The position numbers and the translations under genes are program-made. From NCBI GenBank assembly GCA_041743085.1, contig JBGTNL010000019.1:271665-335664 (forward strand): 64,000 bases of DNA, read 5' to 3'. Origin of the DNA: JAFMPW01 sp041743085. GTDB lineage: Bacteria > Bacteroidota > Bacteroidia > Flavobacteriales > Flavobacteriaceae. Positions 1-8,350 of this stretch are shown piece after piece; position 1 is the first letter of the stretch; each line of letters begins with the position of its first letter. The notes under the pieces were generated by a model. That model searched no databases and was not told the DNA's origin. It saw nothing but the letters and a program-made list of their open reading frames with translations.

Positions 1-1
1 T

Positions 2-55
2 ATCGGAAACAGTAAGAAGGTGGTGGCAGCTGCCAAACAAGCCATACACTCTTGA
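2..55 (+). CDS. C-terminal tail of an upstream gene (partial)
   Basis: An open frame enters from the left edge and ends at the TGA at 53-55; 17 codons are visible, ending K-Q-A-I-H-S. The stop overlaps the TTG start of the next gene (TTGA at 52-55), an arrangement typical of translational coupling. Too little is present to assign a function. Confidence 0.45.
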   Translation: MGNSKKVVAAAKQAIHS

Positions 56-963
56 AGAAAAGAACCCTTGCTATTTTTGCCGCAATAGGGGCTACCACCA
101 TTTACGGATTAAACCATACGATAGCTAAAGGGGTGATGCCGGATGTAGTCCAACCGTACGGATTTATCATGCTGCGGGTCATTGGTGCGGCCATCCTTTT
201 CTGGGGGATCTCCATTTTTGGTCCCAAAGAACGAATTGAGAAAGCAGATTACTGGCGGTTAGCGCTTTGCGCCTTTCTGGGAATGGGCTTTAATATGTTA
301 TCCTTTTTTAAAGGATTGTCACTATCTACTCCCATCAACAGTGCCGTATTAATCACTTTAACGCCGATCATCGTATTAATTTTATCGGCCCTTTTTATAA
401 AAGAAAAAATATCAAAAATAAAGGTAGGAGGAATTTTTATAGGCTTACTGGGAGCTATGGGGCTTTTACTGCTGGGAACTGAGATGCGGCAGGATGCGCC
501 AAACATTCCTTTGGGGAATGCCCTAATTATACTTAACTCAACACTTTACGGCTCCTATTTAATTGTAGCCAAGACGTTAATAAACAAGTACCATCCCTAC
601 ACGTTTATGAAATGGCTCTTCACGCTTGGCATCATTATCTGCTTACCCTTCGGTTTACAGGAACTTAAGGAAATTGAATGGGCAACAATGCCGTTTGAAG
701 CATTGTGGAAAATAACCTTTGTGGTGGTTGGCACTACTTTTTTTACCTATCTGTTTAACATTTTCGCGCTAACCCAACTCAGGGCTTCCACGCTAAGTGC
801 GTTTGTGTATGTACAACCCGTACTGGGAATACTCTTTGCCGTGGCTATGGGAAAAGACCGCCTTACAACTGTAAAAATCCTTGCCACCGCGCTTGTGTTA
901 TTCGGAGTGTATCTGGCCAGTAGAAAAGGCAAGGCACTCACAGCCGGTGATACTCTTAATTGA
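52..963 (+). CDS. EamA/DMT-family membrane transporter
   Basis: A 303-residue, strongly hydrophobic inner-membrane protein with about ten predicted membrane segments. It has the two tandem EamA halves of the drug/metabolite transporter superfamily, roughly residues 7-140 and 155-292; the first half begins with the characteristic GATTIYGLN stretch. Family members usually export amino acids or other small metabolites; the substrate cannot be read from sequence. The TTG start is chosen because no ATG lies near the hydrophobic N-terminus and because TTGA overlaps the previous stop. It is convergent with the thioesterase at 1074. Confidence 0.88.
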   Translation: MKKRTLAIFAAIGATTIYGLNHTIAKGVMPDVVQPYGFIMLRVIGAAILFWGISIFGPKERIEKADYWRLALCAFLGMGFNMLSFFKGLSLSTPINSAVLITLTPIIVLILSALFIKEKISKIKVGGIFIGLLGAMGLLLLGTEMRQDAPNIPLGNALIILNSTLYGSYLIVAKTLINKYHPYTFMKWLFTLGIIICLPFGLQELKEIEWATMPFEALWKITFVVVGTTFFTYLFNIFALTQLRASTLSAFVYVQPVLGILFAVAMGKDRLTTVKILATALVLFGVYLASRKGKALTAGDTLN

Positions 964-1073
964 TCTATTTTTCTTTTATAAAAAAGGGGGGAATTATTAC
1001 CTGGTTCCGAAAAAATAAAATTGAATTTGGAGCGATCCTGAACTTTCCTTTGTGATTTCTAAAACCCTGAAAA

Positions 1074-1559
1074 CTAATCAATATTTGCCAGATCTTTCGG
1101 AACTTTCGCGTATTTACGGGTATCTGCTTTCGTTAAAATGCGAAAACCTTCTGCTTTTTCCGCCTTGCTCCACATCTGAAGCAACTCAGGTGAAAGTCCG
1201 GTCAGCCTTCTGGTTGTTAAATTGATCCATGCCCCCATCATCTCGCAATGGGCCATATTTTTACCATGATTATCATAAAAGTTATGGTAAAATTCAAAGA
1301 ACATCCCATCCTCGCTAAGCCCTATAAACTCCAAAGAAACTTTTAACGGGGTTTCCGGTAATACTTCTTTAAAATAATACATATGCTCGTAGAACACCAC
1401 TGGCCCTATCTGCATTTGTTGCATTGCTTTTTGATCAAAACCCAATTCCAATAGAAAAGCAAGCCGGGTATGACTCATGAAGTTGGTATAGGCACTGTTA
1501 GCCAAATGCCGGTTGGCATCCACATCGCTCCAACGAATTTCAAACTCTTTTAAAAACAT
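1074..1559 (-). CDS. Acyl-CoA thioesterase, 4HBT hotdog family
   Basis: A cytoplasmic protein of 161 residues, the normal length for a single-hotdog thioesterase of the 4-hydroxybenzoyl-CoA thioesterase type (YbgC/FadM-like). The N-terminus has the family signature: a W-S-D-V-D stretch near residue 10 followed by H-L-A-N-S-A-Y, matching the catalytic Asp and the HxxN-x-x-Y motif. It should hydrolyse acyl-CoA thioesters; chain length or aromatic preference is unknown. It has its own ATG and no close partner on its strand. Confidence 0.82.
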   Translation of the reverse strand: MFLKEFEIRWSDVDANRHLANSAYTNFMSHTRLAFLLELGFDQKAMQQMQIGPVVFYEHMYYFKEVLPETPLKVSLEFIGLSEDGMFFEFYHNFYDNHGKNMAHCEMMGAWINLTTRRLTGLSPELLQMWSKAEKAEGFRILTKADTRKYAKVPKDLANID

Positions 1560-1675
1560 TTTGACAAACTATTTTTTATTATGCGCGCATAGGAATTCCA
1601 AAAATACCATTGTTTTGGAAAATCCGGGCCATAAACCCATGAAATTAATCCCTATTTTTAGATCCAAATAATACA

Positions 1676-2650
1676 ATGGATACCAAAGCACCTTTTCTTC
1701 GAGACCTTTCTTTACCCGCCATTGCGGCGCCTATGTTCCTTATTTCAGGACCTCAGCTGGTCATTGAATGCTGTAAAAACGGGATCATTGGAACCCTCCC
1801 CGCACTCAATCAACGTAGCAGCGAAGGCTTTGAGGACTGGCTGATCCAGATAAAAACCGAGCTGAAAGGATTTGAAGACGAAACAGGGAAAAAACCGGCA
1901 CCATACGGGGTGAATTTGATCGTACACCAGACCAATCCCCGCCTGGAAGCCGACCTTAAGTTGTGTGTCAAACATCAGGTGCCATTGATCATAACTTCGC
2001 TTGGAGCAGTATCCCAGATAGTAAATGCCATTCACAGTTATGGCGGGCTTGTTTTTCACGATATCATAAAGAAAAGGCACGGCGAGAAGGCGGCGGAGGC
2101 CGGGGTAGACGGACTTATACTTGTAGCTGCGGGTGCCGGGGGGCATGCAGGCACAATCAACCCTATGACCCTGGTAGCGGAGATCAGAAAATTCTTTGAT
2201 AAGACGATCATCCTTTCAGGCTGTATCACAACCGGGAGGGACATTGCTTCAGCCTTGCAAATGGGCGCGGACCTCGCTTACATGGGCACTCGATTTATTA
2301 ATACCAGGGAAAGCAAAGCCCCTGAAGAGTACAGGAAAATGATCATAAAGGCAGGTGCCAGTGATGTGGTGTACACCGCGGCAATTTCCGGGGTACATGC
2401 CAATTTCCTGGGTGCAAGCCTGCATGCAGCTGGAATAACGGAAGAGGACCTCAGAAGAGATACAAAAATTGATTTTGGAAAGGAACTGGATACAGAAGCG
2501 AAGGCATGGAAAACCATTTGGTCCGCAGGGCAAGGAGTGGCAATGATCGATGATGTGCCTTCAGTCTCTGAGCTTGTATCAAGTTTGAAAACCGAATTTA
2601 CAATGGCTGTTGAGGAGCAGGCCAGGATCCTGGAGACGTATCCAAAATAG
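1676..2650 (+). CDS. NAD(P)H-dependent flavin oxidoreductase, nitronate monooxygenase family
   Basis: A 324-residue FMN-binding TIM-barrel protein. Residues 14-24 (PAIAAPMFLIS) form the N-terminal FMN loop, and GAGGHAG at 153-159 is the phosphate-binding and active-site His motif of 2-nitropropane dioxygenases; a second glycine-rich FMN stretch follows near residue 190-205 (ALQMGADLAYMGTRF). Relatives oxidise alkyl nitronates or act as quinone or enoyl reductases, so the substrate is uncertain. It stands alone, divergent from the thioesterase. Confidence 0.85.
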   Translation: MDTKAPFLRDLSLPAIAAPMFLISGPQLVIECCKNGIIGTLPALNQRSSEGFEDWLIQIKTELKGFEDETGKKPAPYGVNLIVHQTNPRLEADLKLCVKHQVPLIITSLGAVSQIVNAIHSYGGLVFHDIIKKRHGEKAAEAGVDGLILVAAGAGGHAGTINPMTLVAEIRKFFDKTIILSGCITTGRDIASALQMGADLAYMGTRFINTRESKAPEEYRKMIIKAGASDVVYTAAISGVHANFLGASLHAAGITEEDLRRDTKIDFGKELDTEAKAWKTIWSAGQGVAMIDDVPSVSELVSSLKTEFTMAVEEQARILETYPK

Positions 2651-2752
2651 TGGGCGGAAAACAGTTCGCATTAAACATTGGGCAGAAAACCGTAGCATTG
2701 GAATTTGATCAAAGTTTCAGAAATTAAGGATTCGTGCTTATTTTTTTCATTA

Positions 2753-2913
2753 GGGCACCTCTAATAACTCTGTTTGGAATGATACCGCAGGGATTTTTTT
2801 CGGATACAAGGCACCAAAAGCGGAGTTTAGCAGGGCTAAATGAGTATTTTGGTAACGAAGTAGCTGGGAAAAAGAACAAGTTGGCAACCACAGTAGGGTT
2901 TTTAGAGATGCCC
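2753..2913. mobile_element. MITE-like element, 161 bp, with imperfect terminal inverted repeats
   Basis: The left end reads GGGCACCTCTAATAACTCTG and the right end, read inward on the other strand, GGGCATCTCTAAAAACCCTA, about 15 of 20 matching. Identical ATTA tetramers flank it at 2749-2752 and 2914-2917, as expected for a target-site duplication. No transposase is encoded inside. The ends resemble those of IS5-type insertion sequences (inference). A shorter relative, 53 bp, lies at 10741-10793. Confidence 0.65.
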
Positions 2914-2931
2914 ATTAGTAATTGAACTGAT

Positions 2932-3933
2932 ATGTACATAAAAAGAAATATAAGCTGGGGTATCATCTTGCGCTATGCCTGGAAAAATCTTTTGTTTTTT
3001 ACATTTTGGGCCGGGCTTGTGTTTAGTAGTTACCTTTTCCTTGGCTGGAAACATATAGACATTCCCTTTCAACCGTTGAGTCTTATTGGTATCGCGGTTG
3101 CCTTTTACATTGGATTTAAAAACAGCCAGAGCTATGACAGGTTTTGGGAAGGCCGGAAGATTTGGGGCGGTATAGTAAACTATTCCCGTACCTGGGCCAA
3201 TAATGTACTAAGCTTTGTTGAAGATGAACATGAAACAAAAAGAGTGCTTATTTACAGGCACATCGCCTGGATCAATGCCCTGCGTATTCAGCTGAGACAG
3301 CCCAACAGTTTTTCCATTAAAGAGAACAGGGCGGTTGAACGTTTGTTCGAAAAGCACGGGGAGAAAAATCCTGTTTGTGATGGTATGGATCTTTTTTTGG
3401 GTCCGGCTGAAGTTGAAGATCTGGAAAACAGAAAAAATGTCGCCACACATTTGATCAAAAACCAGGGACTGCATTTAAAACAGTTGTTGGCTGCGGGTAA
3501 AATTACAGAATTTGACAAGCAGGTCTTTCATAACGTTTTGGAAGAGTTGTACAATCTCCAGGGAATGTGTGAGCGCATCAAAAACACTCCTTTTCCCAGA
3601 CAATATGCTTACTTTAGTACGCTTTTCACCTGGCTGTTCGTAATATTGCTCCCCTTTGGGTTATTAAATGTATTTGAGGCGGAATTGACAGAGATCGGCC
3701 AGTTAAGTGTCCGGTGGTTTATTGCCCTGATGATCTTCTTTTCGGTACTGATCTCGTGGATCTTTACTACGATGGAAAAGGTAGGAAGCAATAGCGAAGA
3801 CCCCTTTGAAGGTCGTATTAACGACGTGCCAATGACAGCACTTTGCAGAACAATTGAAATAGACCTTCGCGACATGCTAAATGAAGAAAACCTACCTGAA
3901 AAGATACAGGCCCAGGATAATATTTTGTATTAG
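2932..3933 (+). CDS. Bestrophin-family anion channel (UPF0187)
   Basis: A 333-residue membrane protein. Two N-terminal membrane helices are followed by the family hallmark at about residues 52-84: FQPLSLIGIAVAFYIGFKNS, then YDRFWEGRKIWGGI. Two more helices lie near residues 220-285. Bacterial bestrophins form pentameric ion channels in the inner membrane; length and motif order are normal. It begins 18 bp after the right end of the MITE-like element, so its promoter may lie inside or beyond that element. Its TAG stop coincides with the left arm of the 162-bp inverted-repeat element that follows. Confidence 0.88.
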   Translation: MYIKRNISWGIILRYAWKNLLFFTFWAGLVFSSYLFLGWKHIDIPFQPLSLIGIAVAFYIGFKNSQSYDRFWEGRKIWGGIVNYSRTWANNVLSFVEDEHETKRVLIYRHIAWINALRIQLRQPNSFSIKENRAVERLFEKHGEKNPVCDGMDLFLGPAEVEDLENRKNVATHLIKNQGLHLKQLLAAGKITEFDKQVFHNVLEELYNLQGMCERIKNTPFPRQYAYFSTLFTWLFVILLPFGLLNVFEAELTEIGQLSVRWFIALMIFFSVLISWIFTTMEKVGSNSEDPFEGRINDVPMTALCRTIEIDLRDMLNEENLPEKIQAQDNILY

Positions 3934-4094
3934 AAGTGATTTAAACTTTTTGAATTGAAGCGAAAATTGATGGTTTTGTGCCCAGGTGAAGGCTTTTTTG
4001 AGCTGCATAGCAGGGCAACGGAGCAAGAAAAAGACAAAATATGGGCGTAAAACGGCAACTTTTTAGCCAATTTGTAAAAGTTTAAATCATTTCT
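3933..4094. repeat. 162-bp inverted-repeat element, copy 1
   Basis: The arms at 3933-3950 and 4077-4094 pair over 17 of 18 positions. An inner stem (CTTTTTTGAGCT against AGCAAGAAAAAG) encloses the apex GCATAGCAGGGCAACGG. The left arm starts within the bestrophin stop codon and the right arm ends two bases before the next start codon. Copy 2 at 51044-51207 has almost the same length and apex but a different arm sequence. It may act as a terminator or structured RNA, or be a small mobile element. Confidence 0.7.
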
Positions 4095-4096
4095 TA

Positions 4097-5059
4097 ATGC
4101 CTATCATACCTTCTGATTACAATCCCCCATTTTTATTTAAGAAGGGGCATGTCTCCACCTTGTATTCCGGCCTTATCCGGAGAGTCAACACTTTAGTCCA
4201 GAAAAGGGAAAGGCTGGAACTGGCGGACGGGGACTTTATGGACCTTGACTGGAGTTATCCCGGGGAAACCTCGCAAAAGGCAGTCATTTTACTTCACGGG
4301 CTAGAAGGTAACGGGCAACGGCCTTATATAACCGGTAGTGCCCGGGAATTCAATAATAATGGCTATGATGTCTGTGCCGTAAATTTCAGGGGATGCAGCG
4401 GCGATACAAATCGTTTGTACCGGTCCTATCATTCCGGTTCCACCGAGGATTTGGAAGCGGTTATCACCCATATTCTGACCGCAAAAAAGTACCGGGAAAT
4501 TTATATCAACGGTTTTAGCCTGGGTGGGAATATGGCACTTAAATATGCGGGGGAAGGCCGGGACCTTCCAAAAGAAATTAAGGGGATAGTGGCGGTATCG
4601 GTTCCCTGCAGTCTCTACAGCTCCCTCCTGGAACTTTTAAAGCCAAAGAATTTTTTGTATGCAAGGCGATTTAAAAAACATCTGGTTGCCAAACTCAGGG
4701 CCAAACAAGCGTTGTTCCCCAAATGCATCATAGATACCGATATACGCAATATTAAAACGCTGAAGGAGTTTGATGACTACTATACAAGCAAGGCTCATGG
4801 CTTTGCAGATGCCATGGATTACTACCAACAATGCAGTTGTTTGCAATTTTTACCGGGCGTTGCTATCCCAAGTTTGATACTTAATGCCAAAAACGATTCC
4901 TTTTTAGGGTCGGATTGTTATCCATTTGCGGAAGCAGGGAACAATCCTTTTATCTATTTGGAAACTCCCCATTTTGGTGGCCATGTAGGTTTTTACGAAA
5001 AGGATAACAGGTACTACAATGAAAAAAGAGCCATTAAATTTCTACGGGAGCTAGGTTAA
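4097..5059 (+). CDS. Alpha/beta-hydrolase, YheT/ABHD family
   Basis: A cytoplasmic protein of 320 residues, typical for the YheT-type hydrolases (COG0429). The oxyanion-hole region is VILLHGLEGN around 63-72; the nucleophile elbow G-F-S-L-G-G puts Ser141 as catalytic residue; Asp in NAKND (about 267-271) and His in HFGGHVGF (about 297-304) complete the triad. Family members are predicted esterases; the substrate is unknown. The start is the first ATG after the inverted-repeat element. Confidence 0.87.
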   Translation: MPIIPSDYNPPFLFKKGHVSTLYSGLIRRVNTLVQKRERLELADGDFMDLDWSYPGETSQKAVILLHGLEGNGQRPYITGSAREFNNNGYDVCAVNFRGCSGDTNRLYRSYHSGSTEDLEAVITHILTAKKYREIYINGFSLGGNMALKYAGEGRDLPKEIKGIVAVSVPCSLYSSLLELLKPKNFLYARRFKKHLVAKLRAKQALFPKCIIDTDIRNIKTLKEFDDYYTSKAHGFADAMDYYQQCSCLQFLPGVAIPSLILNAKNDSFLGSDCYPFAEAGNNPFIYLETPHFGGHVGFYEKDNRYYNEKRAIKFLRELG

Positions 5060-5101
5060 GTCGGTGTATTTCTTATATTAGTACTACTAAATATTGTGAA
5101 C

Positions 5102-5590
5102 ATGAAAAAAGTACTCACCATTTTGGCACTGGGTGCCCTTGTTGTTAGCTGCGGCGAGAAAAAAGAAGAAAAAAAAGACGGTGGTTTTGAAATGAACCGT
5201 ACCAAAAAAGAGGTGAAAACCGAACCAGAGGCGGCCTCCGCAGGAGTACCGGTAGATCTCAGCAATAAAGGAGTAGGCCCAATCACTTCTGTGGAATTTG
5301 CAGAAGAGATAAATACCGACATGGCGGCCAAAGGAGAAGAGAAGTTTAAGGCGATTTGCACGGCATGCCATATGGTTGATCAACGCATGATTGGCCCTGC
5401 AATGAAAGGAGTATACGAAAGAAGAAGCCCGGAATGGGTAATGAATATGATCCTGAATCCTGACGGAATGTTAAAAGAAGATCCCATCGCCCAGGCACTT
5501 TTAAAGGAATATAATAACGCCATTATGCTTAATCAAAATCTAAGTGAGGAAGATGCAAGGGCCGTGGCGGAGTATTTGCGAACCCTCTGA
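5102..5590 (+). CDS. c-type cytochrome lipoprotein
   Basis: Predicted 162-residue lipoprotein. Residues 1-17 form a lipoprotein signal peptide with lipobox ending V-V-S-C (Cys17), followed by a charged Lys/Glu linker. One class I cytochrome c domain follows with CTACH at 86-90 for covalent haem and the Met of IGPAM near residue 100 as likely axial ligand. It probably carries single electrons on the outer face of the inner membrane. ATG 5102 is preferred over an in-frame GTG two codons earlier because it gives a clean signal peptide. Partner enzymes are not apparent nearby. Confidence 0.88.
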   Translation: MKKVLTILALGALVVSCGEKKEEKKDGGFEMNRTKKEVKTEPEAASAGVPVDLSNKGVGPITSVEFAEEINTDMAAKGEEKFKAICTACHMVDQRMIGPAMKGVYERRSPEWVMNMILNPDGMLKEDPIAQALLKEYNNAIMLNQNLSEEDARAVAEYLRTL

Positions 5591-5699
5591 TTTTCCAGAC
5601 CAGAAAATAAACAGGTGCCTGTATCCCGGAGAAAGTTTGGGATATGGGCATTTTTTATATAAGGATACGAGGTTAGCGGTAAGAAACGAAATAGAAGTT

Positions 5700-6075
5700 A
5701 TGAGCCTGGAAGCGAATAAGGAGAATGCAATAGCATTTTACAAGACAGCTTATGAGGGGAATCCCAAAAAAGCCATAGCCTTATAGGTTGGCAAGGAGTA
5801 TATTCAACATAACCCGGCTGGCAAGTGGCACCCAAGGATTTATTGATTATTTCGAAAGAATGCAAAGAGAATATCCCGATAAAACCATTGAATTTGTGAG
5901 GTGCATTGCGGAGGGTAATCTTGTGGCTTTGCATACGCACCAGGTATGGCCGGATAATGATGAATATGTGACAATGGACTTTTTTAGGTTCGATCAAAAT
6001 GGAAGAATAGTTGAACACTGGGATTCAATTCAACAAATTCCCGAAAAGTCTGCGAATAATAACAGTATGTATTAA
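5700..6075 (+). pseudogene. SnoaL/NTF2-like polyketide-cyclase-type protein, broken by a stop and a frameshift
   Basis: Two frames together make one SnoaL-like protein of about 125 residues. The first part runs from ATG 5700 through NAIAFYKTAYEGNPKKAIAL to an in-frame TAG at 5784-5786; the same frame continues with VGKEYIQHNP, a family motif. Reading then shifts by one base near 5820-5840 and goes on with GFIDYFERMQREYP and a normal C-terminus ending at 6075. Intact relatives have a Tyr where the TAG stands. Two independent lesions mark it as a pseudogene. Confidence 0.78.
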
Positions 6076-6165
6076 AATACCACCTGTCACTAAAAGATCA
6101 ATACTCCATAAGGGGGACTGTACCACACAGTTGCGATCATTACAAAAACAAGAATCCCGGCAAGC

Positions 6166-6672
6166 ATGGCGATTACATCCGTAATACACAGCGCCCAAAC
6201 AGCGTCCCATTTTCAACAAATTGCCGAATTGGCCACCCTGATTTGGACGGAGCACTACACCCCTATCATCGGCCCGGCGCAAGTGGCTTATATGCTCAGC
6301 AAATTTCAGTCTGTTGCTGCCATCAAAAACCAAATTAAAGAAGGTCACGAATATTTTATCATTTATCATGATGATGCTCCTGCAGGTTACTTCTCCTATT
6401 GCAAAAAAAAAGAGTCCCTGTTTCTTAGTAAAATTTATGTACTGCTCTCCATAAGGGGAATGGGTATTGGAAAAGCGTGTATCTCCATTATTGAACAGAA
6501 AGCAATAGAACTGGAATGCCATAGCATATCACTTACCGTAAACAAAAACAACACCGGTTCCATAAAGGCCTATGAAAAAATGGGATTTGAGAATAAAGGA
6601 TCCCTGTTTCAGTATATTGGCAATGGTTTTGCAATGGATGATTATATTATGGAGAAACAAATTAGGATTTAA
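6166..6672 (+). CDS. GNAT-family N-acetyltransferase
   Basis: A 168-residue protein of the size of single-domain GNAT acetyltransferases. The acetyl-CoA pyrophosphate loop is I-R-G-M-G-I-G-K-A near residues 96-104, after a beta strand LSKIYVL; the C-terminal motif N-x-G-S-I-K-A-Y-E-K-M-G-F around 128-140 is also typical. It transfers an acetyl group from acetyl-CoA to an unknown amine, possibly a small molecule or a protein N-terminus. It lies alone downstream of the broken SnoaL gene. Confidence 0.87.
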   Translation: MAITSVIHSAQTASHFQQIAELATLIWTEHYTPIIGPAQVAYMLSKFQSVAAIKNQIKEGHEYFIIYHDDAPAGYFSYCKKKESLFLSKIYVLLSIRGMGIGKACISIIEQKAIELECHSISLTVNKNNTGSIKAYEKMGFENKGSLFQYIGNGFAMDDYIMEKQIRI

Positions 6673-6855
6673 TATTAAAAACGAGGGCGTGCATCTTTAG
6701 ATCCCCGTATAATGATAACAGGGCTGTACCGTACCGTACCAAATAGGAAATTCCACCCTAACATATTTAGGGTTCCTTGTAGTTTATCTGTTGTATTCAA
6801 TTCTCCGAAAGTTCTGAAAAATAGCCCCAAATGTCAGACGGAGATCTCCCAAAAG

Positions 6856-7215
6856 TTAAATTGTATCAACGGCTACCTTGTAAGTAGGATCTTCCAAAAC
6901 ATTTACCTCTATAACTATAATGTCATCAGCATTTTTTAAGAGGCGTTTGCAGTCCCTGCTAAGGTGCTTTAGCTGTACTTTCTTGCCTACCTTCAGATAA
7001 CGTTCGGTAATTTTATTGAGCGTTAACAGGCTTTCTATTAATCCCACGCCTGCCACGATTGCGGCATAAAGCCCGGTAAGCGGGGACAGGCCCGCAATTA
7101 GTGCAAAGGCAATGGCTTCCGGGACCAAAGCCAGTGCAACGGTAATACCCGATAGCACTTCGGTTTTATAATTTACTTCCTGGGAAAAATCGAACAGATT
7201 TAAGTACTTCTTCAA
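6856..7215 (-). pseudogene. SulP-family anion permease reduced to three joined fragments
   Basis: The 119-codon frame joins separate parts of a SulP transporter (normally about 500-750 residues). Residues 1-53 are the SulP N-terminus with the first conserved membrane segment (ALVPEAIAFALIAGLSPLTG, LYAAIVAG). Residues 57-67 (VGLIESLLTLN) match a mid-protein transmembrane motif. The remainder matches the end of the C-terminal STAS domain (KKVQLKHLSRDCKRLL). Hundreds of intervening residues are missing, yet the frame is intact. Transport is impossible with so few helices, so I call it a pseudogene. Confidence 0.72.
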
Positions 7216-7298
7216 ATGCCCGTGAATTTTAAGGGCGCAAAAATAGTACTTATTAAGTGTCTGACCTTACTTTCTCAAAGAATTGTGGATTTAATAAT

Positions 7299-8270
7299 TT
7301 ACCACCGCGTTAAACCCAATAATCTTTCCCCTAGCTCGGATAATTTGGCAGTTTCGTACCTGGTCTGTTCCCAATTTCGCGGATCTCCCGGAAAGGCATA
7401 ACCTTCCGGAGCTACCCTGTGCTTCCAGGATTTGATACGCCATTGTCTTAAGCCGTCATTCTCTTCCTCAGCCGGCATCATGGAAATGTATTGTGCTATA
7501 CGAACCTTTTTTTTTGATTTATTGGGGCGAATACCATGGGGTTGTGTACTGTTGAAGATCAACAGGTCGCCGGCTTCCATTTTTACTTTTACAATTTTGT
7601 CGCGTTGCTCCGAAATATCAGGCTGAAACCTATTGCGATCCCCGGGCTGGGTCAATTTCCAGGTATCGTAATTCCTGTAGAGCCAGGGAATGCATTGAAA
7701 GCCACCCATATTCTCATCATTTTGATCTGCAAGCGCTAAAACCCCCTGTACATTCTGCGGCCTGGTTTCAGGATCGTAATCCCAGTGGATAAATCCTTTT
7801 TGTTCAAACCCGGGGCGTATGGGAAAATTAAGGTTGGCACGGTCTATGGTGACCCAGAGCTTTTCCGTTCCCCAGATATCTACAAAGGCATCATATACCC
7901 TTGGCACCTGTCTGTTATCCCATAATTTTTGATGATTGTAGACCTCCACCATTCCGGTCCCCGTAAGTTCCTTCATTTTCATTTCAGCTCGCGGGGGCGC
8001 ATACCATGTTTCAGGTTCATTGGGATCCTTTTCTTCAAACTCCCATAAAAAGTCGGCCGTGGCAAGTGCCTGCTCCCTTGAAACGGCATTTTTAATCACT
8101 ATATAACCGCTGTGTCTCCAGAATTTCCAGTCCTCCTCACTTAATACTTTTAGAGGCTTCCCGTTGGTACGATCGTTTAATTTTACTTTACTGCTTGTAG
8201 CGGTCGAAGGGTTTCCTGGAATAGCTTCATGAGCCTTGTTGGCCATTTCCATTTTAGTTTTCGAATCCAT
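7299..8270 (-). CDS. Phytanoyl-CoA dioxygenase-family Fe(II)/2-oxoglutarate oxygenase
   Basis: A 323-residue protein with a PhyH-type double-stranded beta-helix. The iron triad is visible: His162 and Asp164 in H-W-D-Y-D, and His245 in Q-P-H-G-I-R-P, followed by basic residues (K-K-K-V-R) suited to binding 2-oxoglutarate. Bacterial members hydroxylate diverse small molecules such as osmolytes or amino acids; the substrate is unknown. No signal peptide is seen, so it acts in the cytoplasm. It is divergent from the secreted glycosidase-like gene, sharing an 80-bp intergenic region. Confidence 0.85.
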   Translation of the reverse strand: MDSKTKMEMANKAHEAIPGNPSTATSSKVKLNDRTNGKPLKVLSEEDWKFWRHSGYIVIKNAVSREQALATADFLWEFEEKDPNEPETWYAPPRAEMKMKELTGTGMVEVYNHQKLWDNRQVPRVYDAFVDIWGTEKLWVTIDRANLNFPIRPGFEQKGFIHWDYDPETRPQNVQGVLALADQNDENMGGFQCIPWLYRNYDTWKLTQPGDRNRFQPDISEQRDKIVKVKMEAGDLLIFNSTQPHGIRPNKSKKKVRIAQYISMMPAEEENDGLRQWRIKSWKHRVAPEGYAFPGDPRNWEQTRYETAKLSELGERLLGLTRW

Positions 8271-8350
8271 TGGAATAATATTTTGTTGTTTTTGAATATA
8301 TAATTTACGTAATTTTCCGCATAGTGGCTGCCACGTTAAATCGCAATCTT

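Noticed and set aside
1745..2146. 133-codon minus-strand frame inside the flavin oxidoreductase gene
   Set aside because: Antisense shadow of a well-supported enzyme gene.
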